From positions 3,073,501 to 3,137,500 of the forward strand of contig NZ_CP126307.1 of NCBI RefSeq assembly GCF_030144325.1: a stretch of DNA of 64,000 nucleotides, in the 5' to 3' direction. The DNA is from Bosea vestrisii. GTDB lineage: Bacteria > Pseudomonadota > Alphaproteobacteria > Rhizobiales > Beijerinckiaceae. Positions 25,895 to 34,348 of the stretch are shown piece after piece (positions within the stretch are counted from its first letter, which is position 1; every line of letters begins with the position of its first letter). Position numbers and translations under genes: made by a program. The notes under the pieces are model-generated. The model was not told where the DNA came from, did no database searches, and saw nothing but the letters and a program-made list of their open reading frames with translations.

Positions 25895-25926
25895 TCCGGC
25901 CGGGATCGGCGAGCACGAGCACTGGC

Positions 25927-26604
25927 ATGCTCTACCTCGTCGTCGCCCTCCTCATCCTCGCGCTGATCCTCGGTCCGCAATTCTGGGTCCGCCACGTCAT
26001 GGACAAGCACGCCGCAGACAGGCCCGATCTGCCCGGTACCGGGGGTGAACTCGCGCGCCATCTGCTTGATCGTTTCGGCCTGGACTCGGTCGCCGTCGAG
26101 ACCACCGCCGCCGGCGGCGACCATTACGATCCCGATGCACGCACTGTGCGGCTGTCACCAGGGAACCATGACGGCCGCTCGATCACCGCCGTCGCCGTCG
26201 CAGCCCATGAGGTCGCCCACGCCGTCCAGCATGCGCAGGGCAGCCGGCTCTTCAGCATCCGCACCGGATTGGCCCGTTTTCTCGGCATGGTCGACAAGGT
26301 CGCGATGGTGATCCTGATCACCGCTCCGGTGGTGATGATCCTGACCCGCGTGCCGGCTGTCGGCCTGTTCCAGTTCGGGGCCGCGCTCGCCTTGCTCGGC
26401 ATCGGCCTCGTCGTCCATCTCGTCACGCTACCGGTCGAGTTCGACGCCAGCTTCGGCAAGGCGCTGCCGATCCTGCAGCACGACAACTATCTGCACCCCG
26501 ACGACATGCCCGCAGCGCGCGGCGTGCTGCGGGCCGCGGCGATGACCTATGTCGCGGCGTCGCTGATGGGGCTGCTCAATTTCCTGCGCATTCTGCGCCG
26601 ATAA
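25927..26604 (+). CDS. Membrane zinc metallopeptidase (YugP-like)
   Basis: 225-residue predicted membrane protease. After one N-terminal helix comes a cytoplasmic or periplasmic domain with 'HEVAH' at residues 94-98 in 'VAAHEVAHAVQHAQG', the zinc-binding site; three further hydrophobic segments follow. This matches the YugP family of neutral zinc metallopeptidases, biological targets unknown. It follows the LivF-type gene by 32 nt and precedes a CoA ligase by 21 nt, so it is probably co-transcribed with the importer, an odd passenger. Confidence 0.88.
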   Translation: MLYLVVALLILALILGPQFWVRHVMDKHAADRPDLPGTGGELARHLLDRFGLDSVAVETTAAGGDHYDPDARTVRLSPGNHDGRSITAVAVAAHEVAHAVQHAQGSRLFSIRTGLARFLGMVDKVAMVILITAPVVMILTRVPAVGLFQFGAALALLGIGLVVHLVTLPVEFDASFGKALPILQHDNYLHPDDMPAARGVLRAAAMTYVAASLMGLLNFLRILRR

Positions 26605-26625
26605 GTTCGCACCGGGGCACGAGCG

Positions 26626-27858
26626 ATGAACCAGCACTACGACGATCTCGAGACCCGGCCGCCCGAGCAGCGCGAGGCCGACCTCTTCACCAGGTTGCCG
26701 GCCGTCCTTACTGCCGCTTTGGCGACACCGGGCTATGCCGCGCATCTGAAGGGCGTCGATCCGGCGGGGATCACCGACCGCGCAGCGCTCGCAAAGCTCC
26801 CGGTTTTGCGCAAGGCCGACCTGCCGGCGCTGCACAAGGACAATCCGCCGTTTGGCGGGCTGGTTGGCTCGTCGCTCGGCAGCTTCGGCCGGCTCTTCAC
26901 CTCGCCCGGCCCGATCTTCGAGCCGGAAGGCACCGGCAGCGATCCCTGGGGCACGGCCCGCGGCCTCTACGCCGCCGGCTTTCGCCGGGGGGACGTCGTG
27001 CTCAACACCTTCGGCTATCATCTGACGCCCGGCGGCTTCATCATGGACTCGGCCGCGCGCGCCATCGGTTGCGCCGTCATCCCGGCCGGCCCCGGCAATA
27101 CCGAGCAGCAGATGGAGGTGATCGGCGCCTACCAGCCGAGCGCCTATACCGGCACGCCGGATTTCCTCAAGCTGCTGATCGAGGCAGCCGACAGCCGCGG
27201 TGTCGACACCTCCTGCCTGAAGCGCGCCATCGTCTCGGGCGCCGCCTTCCCGCCCTCGCTGCAAGCCTGGGTGCAGGGGCGCGGCATCGACGCCTACCAG
27301 CTCTACGCCACCGCCGATATCGGCCTGATCGCCTATGAGACCAGCGCCCGCGACGGCATGGTCCTGAACGAGAACCTGATCGTCGAGATCGTCCGGCCCG
27401 GCACTGGCGATCCCGTCACCGAGGGCGAGGTCGGCGAGATCGTCGTCACCAATCTCGACCCACATCACCCGCAGATCCGCCTCGCCGTCGGTGACCTGAC
27501 CGCGATCCTGCCTGGCGTCAGTGCCAGCGGCCGCACCAATGCGAGGATCAAAGGCTGGCTCGGCCGCGCCGACCAGACGGCGAAGGTCAAGGGCATGTTC
27601 GTGCGGCCCGAGCAGGTCGCCGAGATCGCCCGCCGCCACAGCGAGATCGCCAAATTGCGCCTTGTCATCGGCCGCGCTAACGAGCTCGACACCATGACGC
27701 TGAAGGCCGAGATCTATGCCGAGTCGAAAGGCTTCATCGATGCGGTGTCCTCGACCCTGCAGCAGGTGACCAAGCTCAAGGGTGCGGTCGAGGTGCTGCC
27801 GCTCGGCGCCCTGCCGAACGACGGCAAGGTCATCGCCGACGAACGGCCGGTGGGGTGA
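26626..27858 (+). CDS. Phenylacetate-CoA-ligase-like AMP-binding protein
   Basis: 410-residue protein of the PaaK-like adenylating family (domain order 'LAKLPVLRKADL', 'GLYAAGFRRGDVVLNTFGYH', 'YTGTPDFLKLL', 'LYATADIGLIAYE'). It would make an acyl-CoA from an aromatic or related acid. The region where PaaK has its Ser/Thr/Gly-rich P-loop reads 'FTSPGPIFEPEGTGSDPWG', an unusual version, so ATP use is less certain than in true PaaK. It is the last gene of the importer cluster and is followed by a family 1 repeat. Confidence 0.85.
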   Translation: MNQHYDDLETRPPEQREADLFTRLPAVLTAALATPGYAAHLKGVDPAGITDRAALAKLPVLRKADLPALHKDNPPFGGLVGSSLGSFGRLFTSPGPIFEPEGTGSDPWGTARGLYAAGFRRGDVVLNTFGYHLTPGGFIMDSAARAIGCAVIPAGPGNTEQQMEVIGAYQPSAYTGTPDFLKLLIEAADSRGVDTSCLKRAIVSGAAFPPSLQAWVQGRGIDAYQLYATADIGLIAYETSARDGMVLNENLIVEIVRPGTGDPVTEGEVGEIVVTNLDPHHPQIRLAVGDLTAILPGVSASGRTNARIKGWLGRADQTAKVKGMFVRPEQVAEIARRHSEIAKLRLVIGRANELDTMTLKAEIYAESKGFIDAVSSTLQQVTKLKGAVEVLPLGALPNDGKVIADERPVG

Positions 27859-27866
27859 GGAAGGCT

Positions 27867-27962
27867 CGTCATGCTCGGGCTTGACCCGAGCATCTCGGAA
27901 ACGTGAGCTTCGTCCTGCCTGAGATTCTCGGGTCTACGCTGCGCTTCGCCCGAGAATGACGG
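27867..27962. repeat. Dispersed palindromic (REP-like) element, family 1, copy 2
   Basis: Two hairpins: CATGCTCGGG..CCCGAGCATC (about 27870-27895) and GATTCTCGGG..CCCGAGAATGAC (about 27922-27960), the same units as at 467-548 but in swapped order. It lies between the convergent PaaK-like and ung genes and could terminate transcription from both sides (inference). Confidence 0.75.
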
Positions 27963-27971
27963 CCTAGTGCC

Positions 27972-28671
27972 CTACCACGCGATCGGTTTCTCCCCCTTCC
28001 CTGCCAGCCAGGCATTCGCCTGGCTGAACGGCTTCGAGCCGAAAAATCCGCGCCGCGCCGAGAGCGGCGAAGGATGGGCACTGGCGATGACCAGATGCTT
28101 GCTCTCGTCGATCAGCGCGCGCTTGGCCTGCGCCGATAAGCCCCACAGCATGAACACGACATGCGGCCGCCGCAGCGAGACGGCCGAGAGAATCTCATCC
28201 GTCACCGCCCGCCAGCCGAGCTTGAGATGCGAGCCGGCCTGCGTTGCCCCCTCGCGCACCGTCAGTGCCGTGTTCAGCAGCAGCACGCCCTGCTTTGCCC
28301 AAAGCGAGAGGTCGCCGCCGATGGGCGCAGCGAGGCGAAGATCCTCGGCCCGCTCCTTGTAGATGTTGACCAGCGAGCGCGGCAGCGGCGGCGGCCCGAC
28401 ATAGGAGAAGGCTAGGCCGTTGGCATGCCCAGGCGTCGGATAAGGGTCTTGCCCGAGGATCACCACTCGCACTTGGTCGAGCGGGGTCAGCGCCAAGGCC
28501 GCGAGGAACTGCTCCGGCGCCGGCGCCACGACATGGCCCGCACCTACCTCAGCATCGACGGCCGCGCAGGCGCGTTCCGGCCGTACCGTCCCGGAGGACG
28601 GCAAGCTCGCGCCAGGAGGCAGAGGCAAGCGAGGCCAGAAAGGCGCCCAGCGCCGCATGGAAGCCGCTCAC
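27972..28671 (-). pseudogene. ung: Uracil-DNA glycosylase, family 1, with an apparent frameshift near the N-terminus
   Basis: Removes uracil from DNA. All catalytic motifs are in one frame: 'GQDPYPTPGHANGLAFSY' (catalytic Asp and Tyr), 'GVLLLNTALTV' and 'HPSPLSA' (catalytic His). The N-terminus typical of the family ('FHAALGAFLASLASASWREL') is in another frame that starts at GTG 28671, overlapping the 5'-nucleotidase stop, and ends at a TGA at 28549. Removing one base somewhere around 28552-28600 joins both into a normal 232-residue Ung. An ATG at 28658 could still give a catalytically complete protein with a foreign N-terminus. I suspect a sequencing error or a recent mutation. Confidence 0.8.
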
Positions 28672-30188
28672 TTCAGGATGGCCCGCCCCTCGACCTTGGC
28701 CTCGACCGTTCCCAGCCGGCGCACATAGACCATCACCTCGTTCGCCATCAGCTTGCCGTCGGTCAGGCCGATCAGCGTCTTGCCGCGGCCGAGCGCGGTG
28801 TAGCCGTCGCCGCCCGTCAGCATGAAGTTGTTGGTCGCGACCGTGTATTTGCCGGCTGGATCGATCTCCTTGCCATCGACTTTCACGGAGGTGACGCGCG
28901 AGCCCTGCGGCTGCTTGAGGTCGGCCTCGAAGGTGAGGCCCGACACCACCGGGAAGCGGCCGGAGCCTTGCGGCGCATCGCGCAGGCCGTTCTCGATCGC
29001 GTCCTTCACATCCTTGCCGGTGATCTCGACCATCGACGTCGCATTGCCGAACGGCAGTTCGCTCAGAACGTCGCGCCGCGTCAGCTTGTGACCTGCGGCG
29101 TACTGCTTGTTGGCGCGGATGCCTCCGGCATTGGTGATGGCGAGCTGCGCGCCAGTCGCCGCCTTGATCGCATCGGCGATCAGGTTGCCGATCGCGGTCT
29201 CCTGCGTGCGGATCATGCCGGTGCGGGAATCGAGCGGGGCGCCCAGCGTCGCGATCTCGATATCGAGCTCCTTCGACAGCTCGCTCTCGTAGCCCTTGAC
29301 GATGGCGGCCACGTCGGGATCGGGCGTTGCCGCGCGGCTGTCGTTGACGCGGAATGTCGGCGTCCACTCGACCTTGCGATTGGCGCCCTCGCCCGTTGCC
29401 TTGGCGGCGATGTCGATCGCGGTGACATAATTGCCCTCCTCGTTCGACTCGACCATCACGACCTTGCCGTCATAGGCGATGGCGAGGTCGTGGTCGTGGC
29501 CAGTGAGCAGGATGTCGACCACGCGAGAACGCACGATCTCGTAGTCCATCGCTCGGTCGGCATGGACCACGCCGACGAGGATGTCGGCACCTTCCAACTT
29601 CAGCTTGCGCGCCTCGCGCCGCAACGCCTCCATGGTCGAGGAGAATTTCAGGTCGCCGGGATTGGAGAGCTGCGGCGTCGGGTCGAAGGTCGTGCCGATC
29701 ACGCCGACCTTGATGCCGCCGAGCTCGAAGATCTGGGAATCCTTGTGCCCCGGCAGGGCGTTGCCGGCCGCGTCGCGCAGGTTCGCCGCGAAGGTCGGGT
29801 AGCTCTGGGCCGCGGTGAGCTTGAGGTAGTTCTCCTTGCCGAAGTCGAATTCGTGATTGCCCGGCACGAAGACGTCGATACCCATCTTGTTCTGCATCGC
29901 GACGATGTGGGCGCCCTGGTCGAAGCCCGACATCAGCGAGGGCGAGTAGCAATCGCCGGCATGGCAGAACAGCACCGGCACGCCGCGCGCCCGCTCGGCC
30001 TTGGCGATGCCGGAGGCCCGGGCGAAGCCGCCTTTGCCTTTGTCGTCGCTCATTTTGTAGATGTCGTTGACCAGCAGCAGCGTGAAGCTCGCAGCCGGCG
30101 TCTGCGCCTTCGCGACCGGCGCGGTGGCGGCAAGGGCTGCGGGAGCGCCGAGGACGCGAAGCGCGTGGCGGCGGGTCATCTTGGTCAT
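28668..30188 (-). CDS. Bifunctional metallophosphatase/5'-nucleotidase (UshA-like), exported
   Basis: 506-residue periplasmic enzyme with a twin-arginine-type signal ('MTRRHALRVLGAPAALAA'). The N-terminal calcineurin-like phosphoesterase domain shows 'LLVNDIYKM', 'FCHAGDCYSPS', 'VPGNHEFDFG' and 'LLTGHDHD' (two-metal site; the first motif has Asn-Asp-Ile in place of the common Asp-x-His). The C-terminal nucleotide-binding domain has 'ITNAGGIRANKQ', 'LPFGNATSMVEITG' and 'LTGGDGYTAL'. It hydrolyses nucleotides or related phosphoesters. ATG 30188 is preferred over TTG 30221 because GGGG lies upstream. Its stop overlaps the ung start. Confidence 0.92.
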   Translation of the reverse strand: MTKMTRRHALRVLGAPAALAATAPVAKAQTPAASFTLLLVNDIYKMSDDKGKGGFARASGIAKAERARGVPVLFCHAGDCYSPSLMSGFDQGAHIVAMQNKMGIDVFVPGNHEFDFGKENYLKLTAAQSYPTFAANLRDAAGNALPGHKDSQIFELGGIKVGVIGTTFDPTPQLSNPGDLKFSSTMEALRREARKLKLEGADILVGVVHADRAMDYEIVRSRVVDILLTGHDHDLAIAYDGKVVMVESNEEGNYVTAIDIAAKATGEGANRKVEWTPTFRVNDSRAATPDPDVAAIVKGYESELSKELDIEIATLGAPLDSRTGMIRTQETAIGNLIADAIKAATGAQLAITNAGGIRANKQYAAGHKLTRRDVLSELPFGNATSMVEITGKDVKDAIENGLRDAPQGSGRFPVVSGLTFEADLKQPQGSRVTSVKVDGKEIDPAGKYTVATNNFMLTGGDGYTALGRGKTLIGLTDGKLMANEVMVYVRRLGTVEAKVEGRAILK

Positions 30189-30341
30189 CGGCGCGAACCC
30201 CTGCGGTTTTGATTTCGACAAAGACTAGCAAGAGCCTAGCCGGCTTGCGAGACCCCTGCTTACGCAGTGTCGCACCCCGCACGGCCTGACTGGACGAAAA
30301 CCGTAACTCGTCTAAATCACAGCCGAACGAAAGCAGATGTG

Positions 30342-31379
30342 ATGAGCCTCAAGCCCAGTTTGCCGCCCGACCATACAACGATCAAAAGCGGCCGCATCGG
30401 CGTGCTGCTGATGAATCTCGGCACGCCCGAGGGCACGAGCTACCGGCCGATGCGGGCCTATCTCAAGGAATTCCTCTCCGACCGCCGCGTGATCGAGGAG
30501 CCGCGCTGGAAGTGGTGGCCGATCCTCAACCTGATCATCCTGTCGACGCGGCCGAGCCGGAAAGGCAAGGACTACGCCTCGATCTGGAACAATGAGCGCA
30601 ACGAAGGCCCGCTCAAGACGATCACGCGTGCGCAGACCGAGAAGCTCGCCGAGCGCCTGAAAGGCGTCGCCGAGGACCGCATCACTATCGACTGGGCGAT
30701 GCGTTACGGCCTGCCCGATGTGAAGAGCAGGTTGAAGCGCCTGCTCGACCAGGGCTGCGACCGTATCCTGCTGGTACCGCTTTACCCGCAATATGCCGCG
30801 CCGACCTCGGCGACAGCCTGCGACCAGGCCTTTCGCGCCCTGATGGAGATGCGTTGGCAGCCCACCGTGCGGGTCGCCCATCCCTACTATGCCGACCCCA
30901 CCTATATCGACGCGCTCGCCACCTCGGTTCGGGCATCGCTCGGCAAGCTTTCCTTCGAGCCGGAGGTGATCCTCTGCTCGCTGCATGGCATGCCGAAGGA
31001 ATATCTGCTCAAGGGCGATCCCTATTACTGCCAGTGCGCCGTCACCGCCCGCCTGCTCGGCGAGAAGCTCGGCCTGTCCGACGAGCGCTTCCGCCTGACC
31101 TTCCAGTCGCGCTTCGGCCCCGATGAGTGGCTGCAGCCCTATACCGACGAGACCGTCAAGGCGCTGGCGCAAGGCGGCACAAAATCGCTCGCCATCGTCG
31201 CGCCCGGCTTCTCCGCCGATTGCCTGGAGACGCTCGAGGAGCTCGACGTCGAGAACCGCGAGATCTTCATGCACAATGGCGGCAAGGACTTTGCCTATCT
31301 GCCCTGCCTCAACGATTCCGAGGAGGGCATGCAGGTGATCGAGGCGGTGGTGCGCCGGGAGCTGATGGGCTGGGTGTGA
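30342..31379 (+). CDS. hemH: Ferrochelatase
   Basis: 345-residue enzyme inserting Fe2+ into protoporphyrin IX, the last step of haem synthesis. Landmarks: 'GVLLMNLGTPEG' at the N-terminus, 'LVPLYPQYAAPTSATA', 'ILCSLHGMPKEYLLKGDPY' (catalytic His) and 'RFGPDEWLQPYT', 'APGFSADCLETLEE' (metal-binding Glu). ATG 30342 fits the family start; upstream codons are open but unlikely. It stands alone, divergent from the 5'-nucleotidase gene. Confidence 0.96.
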   Translation: MSLKPSLPPDHTTIKSGRIGVLLMNLGTPEGTSYRPMRAYLKEFLSDRRVIEEPRWKWWPILNLIILSTRPSRKGKDYASIWNNERNEGPLKTITRAQTEKLAERLKGVAEDRITIDWAMRYGLPDVKSRLKRLLDQGCDRILLVPLYPQYAAPTSATACDQAFRALMEMRWQPTVRVAHPYYADPTYIDALATSVRASLGKLSFEPEVILCSLHGMPKEYLLKGDPYYCQCAVTARLLGEKLGLSDERFRLTFQSRFGPDEWLQPYTDETVKALAQGGTKSLAIVAPGFSADCLETLEELDVENREIFMHNGGKDFAYLPCLNDSEEGMQVIEAVVRRELMGWV

Positions 31380-31388
31380 GGTAGCAAG

Positions 31389-32288
31389 TTACCCCACCAC
31401 GAACCGCGTCACACCTTCCAGCACCGACTTCGCCTGCAAGATCCGCCGGTGGCCCAGTCCGCTGGTCTCTTGCAGCGTCACGAAGCTTCCCGCCGCCGCC
31501 AGCGCCTGCGCATGATGGAAATCGAGCTCGCGATCCTGACGGTCATGGATCACCAGGGTCGGCAGGCTGATCGCCTCCAGTTGCTGGCGCCCCTCGAAAG
31601 CCTCGACCGGATTGCCGGCGACGCTATGGATACGCCGCTCCAGTGCCGCCTGGCCGCGGCGGCCGAGCCCGATCGTCGCGCCGAAATTGCGGGTGATGGT
31701 CGTGACCGAGGATGGCGCCGCGACCAGCGCGAGCCGGTTCGTCCTGACCCGCGGCTGGCCCGGCACGCTGCGGGCGAGCCCAGCGAGCGCAATCGCCCCG
31801 CCGAAGGAGTGGGCGACGATCGCATGCACCGGGGCGAAGACGCGGGCGACGGCAGCGAGCGCAGCGACCCCCAGCGGAATGTTGAGCTCGGCCCCCGTCG
31901 AAGCGCCATGCGCCGGCATGTCGTAGGCGACGACGCGGAAGCCTTGGGCCAGCAGCGGCTGGACGAAAGCGCTCATGAAAGCCGCCTCGCTGTTCCAGCC
32001 ATGGAGCAGAATCACGGTCGGCGCCGGACCGTCGCCATCTTGCAAGCGGGGCTCTGGTTCGAACAGATAGGTGCTGACCGTCCCGCACGGGTAGGATACC
32101 GCCTGTTTGATGGCGGGTGCGAGCCGGGAGCGGGCGGCGATGATCGCCTTGCCGGTCCGGGTCTGCGGACCTGGCTGGCGCGGCGGCGTGCAGAAGAGTT
32201 TGAAGGCGGCGCGCCCTGCGGTACGTGGGGCGATGAAGCTGCCGATACGGACGAGAGGACGAATGACGCGGAGGGCTGCGCTGGGCAT
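31389..32288 (-). CDS. Alpha/beta hydrolase
   Basis: 299-residue hydrolase with the oxyanion 'ILLHGWNSEA' block, the nucleophile elbow 'AHSFGG' (Ser in the middle), an Asp region 'LVIHDRQDRELDF' and the catalytic His in 'SGLGHRRIL'. An N-terminal stretch of about 60 residues resembles a membrane-associated lead. Substrate unknown; carboxylester or lipid is typical. It is divergent from a MarR regulator over a 45-bp gap with two palindromic operators, so it is probably that regulator's target. Tail to tail with hemH. Confidence 0.88.
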   Translation of the reverse strand: MPSAALRVIRPLVRIGSFIAPRTAGRAAFKLFCTPPRQPGPQTRTGKAIIAARSRLAPAIKQAVSYPCGTVSTYLFEPEPRLQDGDGPAPTVILLHGWNSEAAFMSAFVQPLLAQGFRVVAYDMPAHGASTGAELNIPLGVAALAAVARVFAPVHAIVAHSFGGAIALAGLARSVPGQPRVRTNRLALVAAPSSVTTITRNFGATIGLGRRGQAALERRIHSVAGNPVEAFEGRQQLEAISLPTLVIHDRQDRELDFHHAQALAAAGSFVTLQETSGLGHRRILQAKSVLEGVTRFVVG

Positions 32289-32305
32289 GATCGGAAACCC
32301 TGTTC

Positions 32306-32339
32306 GTTCAGTCTTGAACTATTATGTTCAGCCATGAAC
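32306..32339. promoter_or_regulatory. Double MarR-type operator between hydrolase and marR genes
   Basis: Two perfect palindromes of identical form, GTTCA-N4-TGAAC, at 32306-32319 and 32326-32339, centres exactly 20 bp apart. The second contains the ATG of the MarR gene (32334) so binding there would block its own expression; the first lies in the divergent promoter of the hydrolase. Location, symmetry and spacing are those expected for dimers of the MarR protein encoded next door (the assignment is inference). Confidence 0.75.
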
Positions 32340-32831
32340 AAAATGCAAGAGCCGATTTCCAAAACCGTGGATGAGCCGGAGGGCACCGGCGGATCGCGCC
32401 TGCCCTGGGAGCTGCCGCGCTTCAAGAACTGGCTCGCCGTCGCGCGCATGCACCAGCTCTGGAAGAAGGTTTTCTCCGAGGCGCTGGCCCCCTCGGCATC
32501 CAGCTCGCCCATTACGATGTGCTCGCCAACGTCTTCCGCACCCCCCGGCCTGACCCAGCAGGCGCTGGCCGAGAAGCTGCTCGTCGGCCGCAGTGCCATG
32601 AGCATGCTCCTGCCCGAACTCGAGCGGCGCGGCCTGATCGAGCGTCGCAATGACGACACCGATCGACGCGTGCGCCGGCTTTGGCTGACGCCGGAAGGCG
32701 AGACGCTGACTCGCAAGGCACTCGCGATCCACACTGCCAAGATCGAGGCGATGATGGGCGTCCTCAACGATGAGGAATGCAACACCGTCGGCGAGATGAT
32801 GTGGCGCGTGGTCAAATATCTGGAGCGCTGA
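32334..32831 (+). CDS. MarR-family regulator with a frame-swapped internal segment
   Basis: 165-residue winged-helix regulator. The DNA-binding part is clear: 'LTQQALAEKLLVGRSAMSML' then the wing 'RRNDDTDRRVRRLWLTPEGE'. Residues about 54-70 ('SASSSPITMCSPTSS..') look wrong for the family, but the same DNA read one frame over gives 'LGIQLAHYDVLANVFRTP', an ideal MarR helix. Restoring one C to the run at 32488-32492 and removing one from 32541-32546 yields a standard protein. The double change compensates, so the frame stays open. Probably represses itself and the divergent hydrolase. Confidence 0.85.
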   Translation: MNKMQEPISKTVDEPEGTGGSRLPWELPRFKNWLAVARMHQLWKKVFSEALAPSASSSPITMCSPTSSAPPGLTQQALAEKLLVGRSAMSMLLPELERRGLIERRNDDTDRRVRRLWLTPEGETLTRKALAIHTAKIEAMMGVLNDEECNTVGEMMWRVVKYLER

Positions 32832-32909
32832 TGGCGCGAGCCTGCATCAGAGCTTCGCAAACATCGCTATGATGAGCGGCTGCTGCGCCGAAGCTGGAGA
32901 AGGGATGAG

Positions 32910-33899
32910 ATGGGCTCGCAAGGTTTGGATATCGCCACGGTCGCCCTGATCATGCTGGTCGCCGCGGTCGTCATCGCGATCGCGCTCGGCGTGCGCACCG
33001 TGCCGCAGGGCTACAATTTCACTGTAGAGCGCTTCGGCCGCTATTCGCGCACGCTCGGCGCCGGCCTCGGGCTGATCATCCCGCTCTTTGACCGGATCGG
33101 CCATAAGGTGAATGTGATGGAGCAGGTGCTCGACATTCCCAGCCAGGAAGCGATCACCAAGGACAATGCCGGCGTTCGCATCGACGCGGCCGCCTTCTAC
33201 CAGATCCTCGACGCCGCCAAGGCGCGCTACGAGGTCTCGGCGCTCGATCAGGCGCTGATGGTCCTGACCATGACCAATATTCGCACCGTGGTCGGCTCGA
33301 TGGATCTCGACCAGCTGCTCTCGCATCGCGACGAGATCAACGAGCGGCTGCTGCGCGTGATGGACGCCGCAGCCTCGCCCTGGGGTGTCAAGGTCACGCG
33401 CATCGAGATCCGCGACATCCTGCCGCCGGCCGATATCGTCGGCGCGATGAATCGCCAGATGAAGGCCGAGCGCGAGAAGCGCGCCGCCGTGCTGGAAGCG
33501 GACGGTATGCGTCAGGCCGAGATCCTGAAGGCCGAAGGGCTGAAGCAATCGCAGATTCTCGCCGCCGAGGGTCGGCGGGAAGCCGCCTTCCGCGATGCCG
33601 AGGCCCGCGAACGCTCGGCTCAGGCCGAAGCGGCGGCGACCGCCATGGTCAGCGAAGCGATCAGCCGCGGCGACATCCAGGCCGCCAACTTCCTGATCGC
33701 TGAACGTTACACCGATGCGCTGAAGGCGATGGCGAGCGCCCCCAACAGCAAGGTGGTGATCGTGCCGATCGAGGCTGCGGCACTCGCCGGCACCGTCGGC
33801 GGCATCGCCCAGCTCACCAAGGCCGTGTTCGGCGAGGACGCAGTGGCGAATCGCCGGGCCGGCTCCGTTCCCGCGGCCGGCCGCTCCGTGGAGGGCTGA
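32910..33899 (+). CDS. SPFH/band-7 (stomatin-like) membrane protein
   Basis: 329-residue protein: one N-terminal helix (residues about 8-27), then the SPFH domain ('VPQGYNFTVERFGRYSRTLG', 'VNVMEQVLDIPSQEAITKDN', 'EINERLLRVMDAAASPWGVK') and a long Ala/Glu/Arg-rich coiled coil ('MKAEREKRAAVLEADGMRQA'). Such proteins oligomerise on the membrane and scaffold proteases or microdomains. The next gene, 2 nt away, is NfeD-like, the usual partner. A GGGATGAG site precedes ATG 32910. Confidence 0.93.
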   Translation: MGSQGLDIATVALIMLVAAVVIAIALGVRTVPQGYNFTVERFGRYSRTLGAGLGLIIPLFDRIGHKVNVMEQVLDIPSQEAITKDNAGVRIDAAAFYQILDAAKARYEVSALDQALMVLTMTNIRTVVGSMDLDQLLSHRDEINERLLRVMDAAASPWGVKVTRIEIRDILPPADIVGAMNRQMKAEREKRAAVLEADGMRQAEILKAEGLKQSQILAAEGRREAAFRDAEARERSAQAEAAATAMVSEAISRGDIQAANFLIAERYTDALKAMASAPNSKVVIVPIEAAALAGTVGGIAQLTKAVFGEDAVANRRAGSVPAAGRSVEG

Positions 33900-33901
33900 C
33901 G

Positions 33902-34348
33902 ATGCTCGACTGGTTCGCCTCCCTCGGCGGCTGGGCCTGGGTCGTGCTCGGGCTCGTCCTCATCGGCAGCGAGATGCTGGCGCCGGGCGTCTTCCTGCTC
34001 TGGTTCGGCCTCGCCGCGCTGCTGACCGGCATCGTCGTCGGGCTCGCGGGCATCGCCTGGCAGAGCGCATTGCTGGTCTTCGCGGTGCTCGCCGTCGCCA
34101 GCGTTCTTGCCGGACGCGCCATCACGCGCCGGCGAGATCAAGAACCCGATGCCGCTTCGGGCCTGAACGATCGCGGCCGTCAGCTGGTCGGCAAGGTCTT
34201 CAAGCTGGAGGCGACCATGGCCGGCGGCGAAGGCCGCATCCGCGTCGGCGATTCCTCCTGGCGCGTCACTGGTCCCGAACTGCTCGCCGGTACCGAGATC
34301 CGCATCGTGCGGGTCGAAGGGGCGACGCTCGTGGTCGAGAAAGCCTGA
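33902..34348 (+). CDS. NfeD family protein
   Basis: 148 residues: three hydrophobic helices in the first 80 residues ('WVVLGLVLIGSEMLAPGVFL' and following), then a soluble OB-fold-like domain ('RGRQLVGKVFKLEATMAGGE..VGDSSWRV'). This is the short NfeD1b-type partner of band-7 proteins, without the protease domain. The start is 2 nt after the SPFH stop, so the two are translated together and are expected to form one membrane complex. Confidence 0.92.
   Translation: MLDWFASLGGWAWVVLGLVLIGSEMLAPGVFLLWFGLAALLTGIVVGLAGIAWQSALLVFAVLAVASVLAGRAITRRRDQEPDAASGLNDRGRQLVGKVFKLEATMAGGEGRIRVGDSSWRVTGPELLAGTEIRIVRVEGATLVVEKA

Noticed and set aside
28425..30212. 595-codon plus-strand frame opposite the 5'-nucleotidase
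   Set aside because: The minus strand has all metallophosphatase motifs; the plus frame is low-complexity His/Asp/Arg-rich.
31449..32333. In-frame plus-strand extension upstream of the MarR gene
   Set aside because: It is antisense to the alpha/beta hydrolase; the ATG at 32334 fits the MarR family start.
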